This document shows, piece by piece, positions 47,201 through 60,104 of a DNA stretch of 64,000 nucleotides; position 1 is the first letter of the stretch, and every line of letters begins with the position of its first letter. Position numbers and translations under genes: made by a program. The DNA lies in the NCBI RefSeq assembly GCF_000421145.1, contig NZ_ATWH01000001.1, positions 1 to 64,000 of the forward strand, given 5' to 3'. The DNA comes from Glaciibacter superstes DSM 21135. Lineage in GTDB: Bacteria; Actinomycetota; Actinomycetes; Actinomycetales; Microbacteriaceae. The notes under the pieces are model-generated. The model did not search any database. It was not told the origin of the DNA and saw only the letters and a list, made by a program, of their open reading frames with translations.

Positions 47201-48810
47201 TCCCCGTCCATCGACTTGCCATCTTGGATGGACTCCCCGACACGCTCGCCAAGCGTCATCGACGATTCGCTGTCCTTCAACGGGCCGAGATGGGTCGGGC
47301 TGCCGGAGAGCCGACTGAGAATGACCTCTTCGAGTCCGTTCAGCAACACGGTTCCTGCCGATTGGCTGTCGGCGAGCGACATCTCCGCGAACGGCGACTT
47401 CGGGCTCGTCGTGTGCGGGAGCCACTTCATCCACTCGAGTTCATTGGTCCAGGACGGGTCGATGATCGCAGCCGTGATCAGTTCGTTCGGCGCATGCAGG
47501 CCGAAGAGTTGCACGCCGATACCCCGCAGGATGTCCGCTGCGTGTTCCTTTGAGCCGGCGATGCCAAGCGCCCCCGCGCTTGACATGAGCTCAACGATCG
47601 GAACCTCATCGACCACTTCGTAGTCATCCGTCAGCTTCTTCATGCGGTTCGCGTACTCGGGAATCCCGTTGTCGCTCCTACCGTCAGCAACGGAGTTCCG
47701 GCTCTTCGCACGCCCGACTCCCAAGCGCAACAGGAGAAAGTTCCAGTGCTCGGGCCGACGCGTCCACAGCATTCCGCCGAGTCGCATGGATTCTTCGTAA
47801 ACGGATGCCACGGCAGGGGCTTCCGCGTGCCTGCGTGTTCTCTCGGTCGCGATCTGACTTGCCAGGTCGTCTTCGAGCTCCTCGAACTGTTTCTCGAATG
47901 TATCGATTTCGCGCTTGAGCTTCTGGCCCTTTTGTGTGTGTTGCCCGACGAAGTTACCGAGCATCATGAGCGGGCTCATGAACACGAGAAGAAGCGATGC
48001 GGGGCGATTCGTCATTGCGAACATCGCAAAACCCAAAAGCATCGGCGCCACGATCATCGGCCACGGGAACAAGCGCGGTTGGGATTCGGTCGGCACCTTC
48101 GGATGTGGATACTCTGTGCCCTGGTAACGCACCTCTACGCGTGGCGACCGGTTGAACATGAGCGCCCCACCGCGTTCGAGCACCTCTTCGCCACCCGTTT
48201 CGCGGGTGCCGACCGGCGTGATCGTCACTTCGCTGTCCCCGATGACGATGCGCTGACCGGGGATGACGCGAAGACGCTGCACGAGTCCACCGTCGACCAT
48301 CACCCCGTTCGCGGAGTTCAGGTCGACGATCTCGATGGATGCCCCGACTTCGATGCGTGCGTGCCGCTTCGACACCAGTGGATCGTTCAGCACGATGTCA
48401 GCGTCGGCGCCGCGGCCGATGGTGGCATGACCGGCGGGGAGCTGGAACTCTCTGCCGGCGTCCGGTCCGCCGTGCACGGTGAAGATCGCAGCGACCGGCT
48501 TCGACTCGATCTCGGCCGAGCCACGGTCACCGGTCGGCCTGGTGAGAGTCGTGACGGATGCGACGAAGCCCGACCCGATCGCGGCCTCGCCGATGAGAAC
48601 GTCGGGGTTCAACGGAATCATGGTCGCCGAGGTCGGCGGGGCGATAGAGAGCGTCAGGCGCGCGTCCGACGGGCGGGGATGATGCAGCGACATCGGGTCG
48701 GTCTCGGCGATGGAACGCGCGATGTCGGCGACCGTTGCCGTCGAATCTGCGGTGACGACGATGTCGACGAGCGCCCCCGATTGCCGTCTGAGGGAGAGCT
48801 TGACCTTCAT
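44230..48810 (-). CDS. EccC/EssC-type FtsK-SpoIIIE ATPase with N-terminal FHA domain
   Basis: 1526 residues from ATG 48810. Order: ubiquitin-like N-terminus (1-90); FHA domain (108-200, IGRGADADIV, SKRHARIE, SANGVMVDGG); two membrane helices (248-290); then three FtsK/SpoIIIE ATPase domains. Domain 1 has Walker A GGTTGSGKS (717-725) and Walker B LVLVIDEF (819-826), both intact. Domain 2 has GTSGSGKS (1044-1051) but LLIDGF lacks the catalytic Glu. Domain 3 has GPPQSGKT (1322-1329) but ILIVVEG lacks the Asp. Such ATPases are the motor of type VII secretion. The FHA part recalls EssC of Firmicutes rather than classical mycobacterial EccC. It overlaps both neighbours by 4 bp. Confidence 0.9.
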   Translation of the reverse strand: MKVKLSLRRQSGALVDIVVTADSTATVADIARSIAETDPMSLHHPRPSDARLTLSIAPPTSATMIPLNPDVLIGEAAIGSGFVASVTTLTRPTGDRGSAEIESKPVAAIFTVHGGPDAGREFQLPAGHATIGRGADADIVLNDPLVSKRHARIEVGASIEIVDLNSANGVMVDGGLVQRLRVIPGQRIVIGDSEVTITPVGTRETGGEEVLERGGALMFNRSPRVEVRYQGTEYPHPKVPTESQPRLFPWPMIVAPMLLGFAMFAMTNRPASLLLVFMSPLMMLGNFVGQHTQKGQKLKREIDTFEKQFEELEDDLASQIATERTRRHAEAPAVASVYEESMRLGGMLWTRRPEHWNFLLLRLGVGRAKSRNSVADGRSDNGIPEYANRMKKLTDDYEVVDEVPIVELMSSAGALGIAGSKEHAADILRGIGVQLFGLHAPNELITAAIIDPSWTNELEWMKWLPHTTSPKSPFAEMSLADSQSAGTVLLNGLEEVILSRLSGSPTHLGPLKDSESSMTLGERVGESIQDGKSMDGDMALVLIVTSDAPVDRPRLTQVIERGPDAGIYTIFVGPTLESLPAACRTFIDATNGLDRARVGYVRAGEDYTDVAVEGVSNSYAHVFAKRLAPVVDSSSVAADSSDIPRSVNLLTLVGTDIAESSSTAIERWRQNNSIIDRSGVQLGRLKRAGTLKAFVGQGSPDAMALDLRTQGPHALVGGTTGSGKSEFLQAWVLGMAAEYSPDRVTFLFVDYKGGSAFADCVELPHCVGLVTDLSPHLVRRALTSLRAELHHREHLFNRKKAKDLLELEKRRDPETPPALVLVIDEFAALAGEVPEFVDGVVDIAQRGRSLGIHLIMATQRPAGVIKDNLRANTNLRVALRMADESDSKDVVGDPIAGTFDPSIPGRGIAKTGPGRLVSFQSAYAGGWTSDAPVTAEVRVAELRFGAVLLWEAEAEPESDSHDEDLGPNDQKRIVKTLVRAVGEAAIPLPRRPWLDDLDTTVDINDLPVEGDSRILLGKADIPERQLQEAMYFLPDRDGAMLIYGTSGSGKSTALRSIAIAAGMRPELGESEVYGLDFGSGSLRTLEALPHVGSIISGDDAERVQRLLRTLGDLLDRRGKTFSEVNASNLTEYREITGSQEPRVILLIDGFGQFKTEWDSTTARLPFYNIFMRILGEGRPLGVHAIATADRSGVVPTAVSANVSKRIVLRLSDESAYQILGVPKDILTERSVPGRAIVDGFETQLAVLGGTPNVAEQSKALEALALDLRERGAREVPEVGALPTELSEAELPDAVNGEPVLGIADDILGPRGFEPIGTFSVTGPPQSGKTNGMKTIVNAMRRFDPDVKLFHFAGRRAQLKEFAPWLRSATTIEDAKALAKELVEVIPDESIGGRILIVVEGVTQFADSDAERSMKEMFQAINRSDHFLIGDADISTLSSGFGFIGDFKAGRRGIALKPDSYDGDALYKVPFPRVKRSDFPVGRGIFVQNGRLVTLQMPLVDAPETTVRTPSSPIPAAVGAEGQGEAT

Positions 48811-50018
48811 GCGCCGTCTTTCGTCTGTGTGCCGCCAGCGGCGATGGTGAACGTGCGCCCGCCGATCTCGACGATCGCACCCCATTCCAGGTAGGCGGGT
48901 TCGCGGGCTGCGAGCTCGCGCGTTCGCCCATCGGGTGTTCGCACGATCGTGCCGTTGGATGAAGCGCGATCGGAGATCCAGAATCCCCTGGCATCAATGC
49001 CGAACTCGGCGTGGGTCTTGGATATCTGCCAACTGTCGTCACTGACCGGCAACAGGCGATGCGCCTCTTCGCCGGGTTGTGGTTCGGGGTTGCGACCGAG
49101 CAGGCCACGGCCGGCGACGTTCACGCGGGAGTCGTCGTCAAAGACGAGGACGGCGGCATATTCGACCGCACGCGCTGGCGTCGCCGATACCGGCCGAGGT
49201 CCCTGGCTGGAGCCGGCACCGGCCGGTGTGATCTGCTCGGCCCCGACAGGCGGCGGCTGCCAGGGTTCCTGACCGTCGTGAGAGGGAGCGGAGATCACAC
49301 CCGAGCTGGACCTGGCGGCCGGCACGAACGCCGGTTCGGCCAGTCCGGCACCCGTCGCCAGCGACGGAAGTCGCCTCAATTCAACAGTGTCTGGCGCACT
49401 CAGCCGTTTACGCGACAGTCGGAGGGCCTTGGCGTCGAACGGGTCGAGGCCGGAGCGAACGTCGATCATCCAGTTCTTGCCGACCTTGTCGAGCCAGCTC
49501 CTCCCGCGCTTCTCGCCATCCCATAGCGATGATGCCAGGAACACACCGATGAGCAGGGGCGGGAAGACCAGGAACGCGAAGTAGAACACCAGGGCGCGCA
49601 GAACGATCCGCCAGAACCCAGGGCGGGCAAAGGTGGCCGCATTCACCGAACGGATGCCCAGCATCGCCTTTCCGATGGTGATTCCCTTGCGACCGTGCAG
49701 GATCAGCTGCACGATCAGGTAGATCGTGGTGAGACCCTGTCCGACGAGGAGCAAGATCAGGCTCAAGCCGACCGCGGCCCCCGAGAGGGCTCCGGCTGGG
49801 TCGTCCGGGTCGAAGTTCGCCAGGATCGGCAGGACGGCCAGCATTGTCGGCACGCCGAGCAGCACCAGGATGGCAGCGTCGATGACAAAGGCGAACGAAC
49901 GCCGGCCGGCCGGTGCCGGCACCAGGCCGAGCGCCGCAGCGTACGCCGGATCAGGGAGCCCGCCCGCGAGGAGGCCGGGAATCGGTTCATCCGTTCGCGC
50001 GTCAATGCTGACGCTCAC
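48807..50018 (-). CDS. RDD-domain membrane protein with C-terminal FHA domain
   Basis: 403 residues. RDD-type membrane region (about 37-180: GRRSFAFVIDAAILVLLGV, LILLLVGQGLTTIYLIVQLIL, GITIGKAMLGIRSV, VLRALVFYFAFLVFPPLLIGV). A Pro/Ala-rich linker (about 215-285) leads to an FHA domain (about 287-395) with GLLGRNPEPQ, Ser333, His336 and RASSNGT, which retains the phosphothreonine-binding residues. Two FHA proteins in one operon suggest Ser/Thr-kinase control of the secretion machine. It precedes the ATPase gene with a 4-bp overlap. Confidence 0.85.
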   Translation of the reverse strand: MSVSIDARTDEPIPGLLAGGLPDPAYAAALGLVPAPAGRRSFAFVIDAAILVLLGVPTMLAVLPILANFDPDDPAGALSGAAVGLSLILLLVGQGLTTIYLIVQLILHGRKGITIGKAMLGIRSVNAATFARPGFWRIVLRALVFYFAFLVFPPLLIGVFLASSLWDGEKRGRSWLDKVGKNWMIDVRSGLDPFDAKALRLSRKRLSAPDTVELRRLPSLATGAGLAEPAFVPAARSSSGVISAPSHDGQEPWQPPPVGAEQITPAGAGSSQGPRPVSATPARAVEYAAVLVFDDDSRVNVAGRGLLGRNPEPQPGEEAHRLLPVSDDSWQISKTHAEFGIDARGFWISDRASSNGTIVRTPDGRTRELAAREPAYLEWGAIVEIGGRTFTIAAGGTQTKDGA

Positions 50019-50104
50019 TTAATCTCGCTCACTTGCACTCCCGGTATACCTGGCTCGTCTCCGGTTCAGAGACACCCTGCAATCCCAGCGCGAAATCGCG
50101 CGGC

Positions 50105-50132
50105 TGTCGATGGGGAGGTCTCACCATCGACA
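50105..50132. repeat. Hairpin upstream of the RDD-FHA gene
   Basis: TGTCGATGG (50105-50113) pairs with CCATCGACA (50124-50132), loop 10 nt. It is in the 207-bp gap between the Pro/Thr-rich membrane protein gene and the RDD-FHA gene, beside the 14-bp tandem repeats. Operator or attenuator are both possible. Confidence 0.45.
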
Positions 50133-50145
50133 CACCACACTACCT

Positions 50146-50199
50146 ACTCGACTCAGCTCACTCGACTCAGCGCACTCGACTCAGCGCACTCGACTCAAC
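50146..50199. repeat. Four 14-bp tandem repeats (ACTCGACTCAGCGC)
   Basis: Units start at 50146, 50160, 50174 and 50188: ACTCGACTCAGCTC, ACTCGACTCAGCGC twice, and a partial ACTCGACTCAAC. The array lies just past the stop codon of the upstream membrane protein gene and before the RDD-FHA gene. Confidence 0.85.
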
Positions 50200-50225
50200 C
50201 CGGGAGCCGACGGATGCTGCCGGGG

Positions 50226-51284
50226 CTAGGGACGAGTCAGCTGAGGTCCGGCTTCGATGAGGCGGTCATACTCGGCGCGCCCTTCTGCGTTCCGCGCCGT
50301 CACAGCGCGCCCACGACGGGCGACCCAGGCTCCGAACCAGATCGGTACCTCCCGCGCAATGACCGCCGCGGCGATCGCACCGGGGTTCAGCCACTGGCCC
50401 GCAATGAACGTCGACGCCTCGCCGGGCGTGAATGTCCAGGCCTGGACGGTCAGGAGCGCGCCCCCGATGTAGGCGAAGTACACCACAACGGCCACCAGGA
50501 AGCCGAACAGGACGTAGCTCCACCAGCCGCCGCGGTTGACGATGGCGATCAAGACCGCGAAGGCGATGAAGAAGAAGATCACCGGAATGTAGAAGACCGG
50601 CCTGATCAGAAACTCGACGAAGGTCGTTGACGCATCCGCAACTGAGCTGTTCGTCACAGCGGAAATGATGAACGCTGTTACAGCGAAGAGGGCGGCGAAG
50701 ACGACGGTGGCGACCAGTGCGATCAGGATGCCGCCTCCGCGATTACCGCGTTCGTGCGGAGCCGTCGGCGCCTGCACGTAGATCGGCGACTGCTGTACTG
50801 GTGCATACGCGGGGTACGGCGCGCGCGAGGAATCAGCGGCATAATCGTCGGCGAGGGTCGCCGCGCCGGTTCCACCGACGGTGGCCGCCGGCACATAGGT
50901 CTCCCGCTTGATGTTCTCCGCGGCAACAGGCTCCGGATAGGGCTGCTGACGGTCGTATGCGGCAGTGTCGGCGGTGTCGGACTGCTCATCCGCGCGCGTC
51001 GGCTCGCCGTTGACCGGTGTCGAGTCGGTGCGAGCAGGCGCGTCGCTGAAGGTCGGGGTATCGCTGGCAGTCGACGTTTCGCTGACGGCGGGCGGATCAG
51101 CAGTCACGGGAGGGTCGGTTCGGCCCACGCCACCGGCCTGTGCCGCCGTGCGCTCATCCGTTCGATCGTCCACACCGTCATCGAGGTCTGCGGAGCGGCG
51201 AGGCTCATCTGCGTTGTTCGACCCTGCTGTGCGGTCATCCGTTTCGCTGTTGCTGTCGCCGTGCTCTGGCGTCGTGTTGCTCAT
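50226..51284 (-). CDS. Four-helix membrane protein with long acidic Thr/Pro-rich N-terminus
   Basis: 352 residues from ATG 51284, supported by GAGGAG upstream. Residues 1-185 are disordered and rich in Asp, Thr, Ser and Pro, offering many possible phosphothreonine sites. Four membrane helices follow: GILIALVATVVFAALFAVTA, VFYIPVIFFFIAFAVLIAIV, WSYVLFGFLVAVVVYFAYIG and a last WLNPGAIAAAVIAREVPIWF. Family not recognised. It is the first gene after the rpoC terminator and heads the secretion cluster. An interaction of its Thr-rich tail with the FHA domains next door is an attractive but untested idea. Confidence 0.7.
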   Translation of the reverse strand: MSNTTPEHGDSNSETDDRTAGSNNADEPRRSADLDDGVDDRTDERTAAQAGGVGRTDPPVTADPPAVSETSTASDTPTFSDAPARTDSTPVNGEPTRADEQSDTADTAAYDRQQPYPEPVAAENIKRETYVPAATVGGTGAATLADDYAADSSRAPYPAYAPVQQSPIYVQAPTAPHERGNRGGGILIALVATVVFAALFAVTAFIISAVTNSSVADASTTFVEFLIRPVFYIPVIFFFIAFAVLIAIVNRGGWWSYVLFGFLVAVVVYFAYIGGALLTVQAWTFTPGEASTFIAGQWLNPGAIAAAVIAREVPIWFGAWVARRGRAVTARNAEGRAEYDRLIEAGPQLTRP

Positions 51285-51383
51285 GCTGCACTCCTCGTGG
51301 CCGCTGGCCGTGACTGTCTGGTGCAACTGTATCAATGCGCCCCTCTCGTCCCGCGGATACTCGCCACGCAAGTCGCACATACG

Positions 51384-51417
51384 ACCGATGGCCCCTGCCG
51401 AAGCAGGGGCCATCGGT
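51384..51417 (-). terminator. rpoBC terminator
   Basis: ACCGATGGCCCCTGC (51384-51398) and GCAGGGGCCATCGGT (51403-51417) form a perfect 15-bp stem with a UUCG loop in the minus transcript, 17 bp past the rpoC stop. The U tract is weak. Confidence 0.85.
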
Positions 51418-51434
51418 GTCGAACGGGATGCCGC

Positions 51435-55346
<3,912 letters not shown>

Positions 55347-55390
55347 TTTCTCTCCTTGGAAAGTTTTCGAAGTTTCTTGAGTGGCCGGGC

Positions 55391-58300
55391 TTAGATGTCG
55401 TCGATGGACGACGACTCAAACCGGGTGGAAATGTTGATGCCGAGTTCCTCAGCGGCGCGGAAGACTTCGTCATCCGTGTCGCGCAGGCTCACTGCCGTGC
55501 CATCGGCCGAGAGCACCTCGACGTTCAGGCAGAGCGACTGCATTTCCTTGATCAAGACCTTGAAGCTCTCGGGAATACCGGGCTCCTGGATGTTCTCGCC
55601 CTTGACGATCGCCTCGTACACCTTGACGCGGCCGAGGATATCGTCGGACTTGATGGTCAGAAGCTCCTGCAGGGCGTATGCGGCACCGTATGCTTCGAGC
55701 GCCCACACCTCCATCTCACCGAAACGCTGTCCGCCGAACTGCGCCTTACCACCCAGCGGCTGCTGCGTGATCATCGAGTACGGGCCGGTGGAACGGGCGT
55801 GGATCTTGTCGTCGACCAGGTGGTGCAGCTTCAGGATGTACATGTAGCCGACCGAGACCGGCTGCGGGAACGGCTCGCCGGAGCGGCCGTCGAACAGAAG
55901 GGTCTTTCCGGTGGAGTCGATCAGGCGGTCGCCGTCACGGGTCGGATTCGTGGAGTCGAGCAGACCCTCGATCTCCTGCTCGAGTGCGCCGTCGAACACC
56001 GGTGTGGCCACCTTGGTGCCTGGAGCGGCGCTGTGCGCTTCCTCAGGCAGACGGCTGGCCCACTTGGGCTTGCCTTCGACCTTCCAGCCCTGCTTGGCGA
56101 TCCAGCCGAGGTGGGTCTCCAGCACCTGGCCGAAGTTCATTCGACCTGGAATGCCCAGCGGGTTCAGGATGATGTCGACCGGGGTTCCGTCTGCGAGGAA
56201 CGGCATGTCTTCGGCCGGCAGGATCTTCGAGATGACGCCCTTGTTTCCGTGACGGCCTGCGAGCTTGTCGCCCTCGGTGATCTTGCGCTTCTGGGCGATG
56301 AACACCACAACGCGCTGGTTGACGCCAGAGCCGAGTTCGTCATCGCCGTCCTGTGCGTCGAAGACCTTGACACCGATGATGGTGCCCTGCTCGCCGTGGG
56401 GAACCTTGAGGCTCGTGTCACGGACCTCGCGACTCTTCTCATTGAAGATCGCGCGCAGGAGGCGTTCCTCTGCCGACAGCTCGGTCTCGCCCTTCGGCGT
56501 GACCTTGCCGACCAGGATGTCGCCGGGGCGAACCTCGGCACCGATCCGGATGATGCCGCGCTCGTCGAGGTCGGCGAGCAGATCTGGCGACACGTTGGGC
56601 AGGTCGCGGGTGATCTCCTCCTTGCCGAGCTTGGTGTCGCGGGCGTCGACCTCGTATTCCTCGATGTGAATCGAGGAGAGGACGTCGTCCTTCACCAGGT
56701 TCTGGCTCAGGATGATGGCGTCCTCGAAGTTGTGACCCTCCCACGGCATGAACGCGACGAGCAGGTTCTTTCCGAGGGCAAGTTCACCGTTGTCGGTTGC
56801 GGGGCCGTCTGCGATGACCTCTCCAACCTCAATGCGGTCGCCGGCATTGACGATGACACGGTTGTTGTAGCTGGTGCCCTGGTTGGCGCGGTCGAACTTG
56901 CGCAGGAAGTACTCCTGCGTTCCGCCCGCGTCGAGCTGCACGGTGACGGCGTCAGCCGCGACCTCGGAGACGACGCCGGCGCCGAGCGCGGTGATGACGT
57001 CACCCGCGTCGATGGCTGCGTAGCCCTCCATACCGGTACCGACGAGCGGGCTGTCGCTGCGAAGCAACGGAACGGCCTGACGCTGCATGTTGGCACCCAT
57101 GAGTGCGCGGTTCGCGTCGTCGTGCTCGAGGAACGGAATGAGGGAGGTACCCACCGACACCATCTGGCGTGGCGAGACATCCATGTAGCCGATCTCATCG
57201 TGTGGGAAGAGGTCGACCTCTCCGCCCTTCTTACGGGCTAGAACGCGATCTTCAGCGAAGTGTGCGTCCTTGGTCAGTGGCGCGTTGGCCTGGGCGACGA
57301 TGTACTCGTCTTCCTCGCTCGCGGTCAGGTAGTCGATATCCGTGGTGACAACGCCATTCACGACGCGACGGTACGGTGTCTCGATGAAACCGAAGGAGTT
57401 GATGCGCGCGAATGACGCGAGCGAGCCGATCAAGCCGATGTTCGGGCCTTCAGGAGTCTCGATCGGGCACATGCGGCCGTAGTGCGAGGGGTGAACGTCT
57501 CGCACCTCGACGCCGGCGCGGTCACGGGACAGACCACCCGGGCCCAGCGCCGAGAGACGACGCTTGTGCGTCAGGCCGGCGAGGGGGTTGTTCTGGTCCA
57601 TGAACTGCGAGAGCTGCGAGGTGCCGAAGAACTCCTTGATCGCGGCGACAACGGGGCGCACGTTGATCAGGGTCTGCGGGGTGATCGCCTCGATGTCCTG
57701 CGTGGTCATGCGCTCGCGAACGACGCGCTCCATGCGGGACAGGCCGGTGCGAACCTGGTTCTGGATCAGTTCGCCGACCGCGCGGATGCGACGGTTGCCG
57801 AAGTGGTCGATGTCGTCGACGTCGAGGCGGAGGTCAATCTTCTTTCCGTCGCGCACGCCGGGGAGCGTCGTCTGGTTGTCGTGCAGGGCAACCAGGTACT
57901 TGATCGTTCCCAGGATGTCCTTCAGCGTCAGCACGGAATCGGCGAGCGGTGCGTCGATGCCGAGCTTGCGGTTGATCTTGTAACGCCCGACCTTGGCCAG
58001 GTCGTAGCGCTTCGAGTTGAAGTAGAAGTTGTCGAGGAGCGCGCGTGCGGCCTCTGCGGCAACCTGCTCGCCCGGACGAAGCTTGCGGTAGATGTCTTTG
58101 AGCGCCTCTTCCTTGGTGAGGATGGCGTCTTTCTCCAGCGTCAGTTCGATCGACGAGTAGCCCTTGAACTCCTCGAGGATCTCTTCGCTGGTAAGGCCGA
58201 GGGCCTTCAGGAAGACCGTGACGGACTGCTTGCGCTTGCGGTCGATGCGCACACCGACCTGGTCGCGCTTGTCGATCTCGAATTCCAGCCAGGCACCACG

Positions 58301-58882
58301 GCTCGGGATGACCCTGGCCGAGTAGATGTCCTTGTCGCTGGTCTTCTCCTGCTGGCGCTCAAAATAGACCCCGGGGCTCCGCACGAGCTGCGAGACGACA
58401 ACACGCTCTGTGCCGTTGATCACGAAGGTGCCCTTGGGGGTCATCAGCGGGAAGTCACCCATGAACACGGTCTGCGTCTTGATCTCACCGGTGAGGTGGT
58501 TCATGAACTCAGCGTTCACGTACAGCGGTGCGGAAAAGGTCTTGCCCTTTTCCTTGCACTCGTCGATCGTGTACTTTTCCGGCTCAAGCTCCGGGTTGGT
58601 GAACGAGAGCTGCATCGTTTCGCCGAGGTCTTCGATCGGAGAGATCTCTTCGAAGATCTCGTCGAGCCCGGTGCGGCTCGGGAGGTCTTGGCGACCCGCC
58701 TTCTGCGCCTCGGTGACACGCTGCTTCCAGATGTCGTTTCCGACGAGCCAGTCAAAGCTCTCGGTCTGCAGTGCGAGCAGATCCGGAACGGTGAGAGTAT
58801 CGGTGATCTTTGCGAACGAGAGACGCCCTGCTGAGCGGCCGTTCTTGGGTGAATTGGTGGTTGCGTTGCGCGCAGCAGCCAA
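55391..58882 (-). CDS. rpoB: DNA-directed RNA polymerase subunit beta
   Basis: 1163 residues from a TTG start (58882), with GGAGG eight bases upstream. The rifampicin region [26 protein letters not shown] has the wild-type Asp, His and Ser, so rifampicin sensitivity is predicted. [29 protein letters not shown] and the C-terminal [20 protein letters not shown] are intact. With rpoC it forms a two-gene operon. Confidence 0.99.
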   Translation of the reverse strand: MAAARNATTNSPKNGRSAGRLSFAKITDTLTVPDLLALQTESFDWLVGNDIWKQRVTEAQKAGRQDLPSRTGLDEIFEEISPIEDLGETMQLSFTNPELEPEKYTIDECKEKGKTFSAPLYVNAEFMNHLTGEIKTQTVFMGDFPLMTPKGTFVINGTERVVVSQLVRSPGVYFERQQEKTSDKDIYSARVIPSRGAWLEFEIDKRDQVGVRIDRKRKQSVTVFLKALGLTSEEILEEFKGYSSIELTLEKDAILTKEEALKDIYRKLRPGEQVAAEAARALLDNFYFNSKRYDLAKVGRYKINRKLGIDAPLADSVLTLKDILGTIKYLVALHDNQTTLPGVRDGKKIDLRLDVDDIDHFGNRRIRAVGELIQNQVRTGLSRMERVVRERMTTQDIEAITPQTLINVRPVVAAIKEFFGTSQLSQFMDQNNPLAGLTHKRRLSALGPGGLSRDRAGVEVRDVHPSHYGRMCPIETPEGPNIGLIGSLASFARINSFGFIETPYRRVVNGVVTTDIDYLTASEEDEYIVAQANAPLTKDAHFAEDRVLARKKGGEVDLFPHDEIGYMDVSPRQMVSVGTSLIPFLEHDDANRALMGANMQRQAVPLLRSDSPLVGTGMEGYAAIDAGDVITALGAGVVSEVAADAVTVQLDAGGTQEYFLRKFDRANQGTSYNNRVIVNAGDRIEVGEVIADGPATDNGELALGKNLLVAFMPWEGHNFEDAIILSQNLVKDDVLSSIHIEEYEVDARDTKLGKEEITRDLPNVSPDLLADLDERGIIRIGAEVRPGDILVGKVTPKGETELSAEERLLRAIFNEKSREVRDTSLKVPHGEQGTIIGVKVFDAQDGDDELGSGVNQRVVVFIAQKRKITEGDKLAGRHGNKGVISKILPAEDMPFLADGTPVDIILNPLGIPGRMNFGQVLETHLGWIAKQGWKVEGKPKWASRLPEEAHSAAPGTKVATPVFDGALEQEIEGLLDSTNPTRDGDRLIDSTGKTLLFDGRSGEPFPQPVSVGYMYILKLHHLVDDKIHARSTGPYSMITQQPLGGKAQFGGQRFGEMEVWALEAYGAAYALQELLTIKSDDILGRVKVYEAIVKGENIQEPGIPESFKVLIKEMQSLCLNVEVLSADGTAVSLRDTDDEVFRAAEELGINISTRFESSSIDDI

Positions 58883-58954
58883 GGAAATAACCTCCGTGGA
58901 CCCCGTCAGGTCTAGTTACTGGTAGTAATGGAGTACTCCACAGATTTTCGGGGA

Positions 58955-58983
58955 TTCATAATCCTCGAAATGGTATGCCGCAA
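58955..58983 (-). promoter_or_regulatory. Possible rpoB promoter
   Basis: Minus strand TTGCGG (58978-58983), 17 bp, TATGAA (58955-58960), about 75 bp before the TTG start. It is in the AT-richer part of the 298-bp divergent gap. No other feature is seen in that gap apart from the plus-strand promoter at 59087. Confidence 0.42.
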
Positions 58984-59086
58984 GGTGGCTTGAGCACGCA
59001 AAGCCGACCGCAATATGAAGGCAAAGTTAATCTGGGAGCGCAAAGATCAACTATAGGGGTTTTGACGCGCCGTGTCTACTCGTTTC

Positions 59087-59115
59087 TTGACCTGATCAGA
59101 TTTCTCGGGTATAAC
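59087..59115 (+). promoter_or_regulatory. Promoter of the spermidine-synthase-like gene
   Basis: TTGACC (59087-59092), 17 bp, TATAAC (59110-59115). Near-consensus sigma-A promoter about 65 bp before the ATG at 59181. Confidence 0.72.
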
Positions 59116-59180
59116 CCAGCTTCGTGGCCATCCGGCGGACGAGTCGACGGCCATTTCCATCGCTGGTGCAGACTGGAGTA

Positions 59181-60050
59181 ATGGCCAGGGACGAGCAACC
59201 GACACCGATGATCACTCTGAACAAGAGCGGCTACAAAGCGAGCATCGTCGTCGACCCGTTCGTTGCAGGCTCCTACCAGCTGATCGTCGACGGCACCCCG
59301 CAGTCCCATGTCAACCTCGACGATCCTGCCGACCTGTTCTTCGAATACGTGCGGCGCATCGGGCACGTGGTCGATCTGATCGGTGACCCCGGTGAGCCGA
59401 TCACGGCCGTGCACCTCGGCGGCGGCGCGCTCACCCTTCCCCGCTACGTGGAAGCGACGCGGCCGGGATCCCGCCAGCAGGTCGTCGAACTCGAGAGCGA
59501 CCTGGTCGACTTCGTGCGGGCGGAGCTGCCGTGGGACAAGCGCGCACAGCTGCGTGTTCGCCACGGTGACGCACGCGAGGTTCTCGCGAAGCTGCCCTCC
59601 GGCCTCCACGGCTCGGTCGACCTCGTGGTCATCGACATCTTCTCCGGAGCGCGCACCCCCGCCCACGTGACCAGCCGCGAGTTCTATGAACTGGCGGCGC
59701 CGTTGCTCTCGCCGCGCGGCGTTGTCGCCGTGAACGTCGCCGATGGCCCCGGCCTGCCGTTTGCGCGCGGTCAGGCCGCCACGCTTTCCTCCGTCTTCCC
59801 CCACGTCGTCGCCCTGGCCGAAACACAGGTACTGAAGGGAAAGCGATTCGGCAATTTCGTCTTTGTGGCCGCGAACACTCCGCTTGACGTCGACTGGTCT
59901 CCGCGGCTGTTGGCCGGCGGTCCGCATCCGGCAAAGGTGGTGGCCGGCGCCGAGATGCGCGAGTTCATCGGGACTGCCCCCGTGTCGACGGATGCGACGG
60001 CCACCCCGTCTCCGCTGCCAGGGCGCACGGTCTTCCAGATCGGCCGCTGA
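59181..60050 (+). CDS. Spermidine-synthase-like methyltransferase-fold protein
   Basis: About 289 residues from ATG 59181 with GGAG just upstream; an in-frame ATG at 59124 would lie at the predicted transcription start. The SAM-type Rossmann fold is shown by AVHLGGGALTLPRYVEATRPGSRQQVVELE, RVRHGDAREVL and VDLVVIDIFSGARTPAHVTSREFYELAA. These match the large group of spermidine-synthase-like proteins in Actinobacteria that lack the polyamine N-terminal domain and whose product is unknown. It is divergent from rpoB. Confidence 0.82.
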   Translation: MARDEQPTPMITLNKSGYKASIVVDPFVAGSYQLIVDGTPQSHVNLDDPADLFFEYVRRIGHVVDLIGDPGEPITAVHLGGGALTLPRYVEATRPGSRQQVVELESDLVDFVRAELPWDKRAQLRVRHGDAREVLAKLPSGLHGSVDLVVIDIFSGARTPAHVTSREFYELAAPLLSPRGVVAVNVADGPGLPFARGQAATLSSVFPHVVALAETQVLKGKRFGNFVFVAANTPLDVDWSPRLLAGGPHPAKVVAGAEMREFIGTAPVSTDATATPSPLPGRTVFQIGR

Positions 60051-60104
60051 TCCCGGCTGCGAGCACATCGACTGACCCTGGTATGCCGGCACCGCTGTCG
60101 CAGG

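Noticed and set aside
50146-50199. CRISPR array
   Set aside because: Units are 14 bp with no spacers and only four copies; this is a simple tandem repeat.
39136-51284. Classical mycobacterial ESX locus
   Set aside because: No EccB, EccD, EccE or MycP was recognised, and the ATPase has an FHA domain not found in mycobacterial EccC; so it is called type VII-like only.
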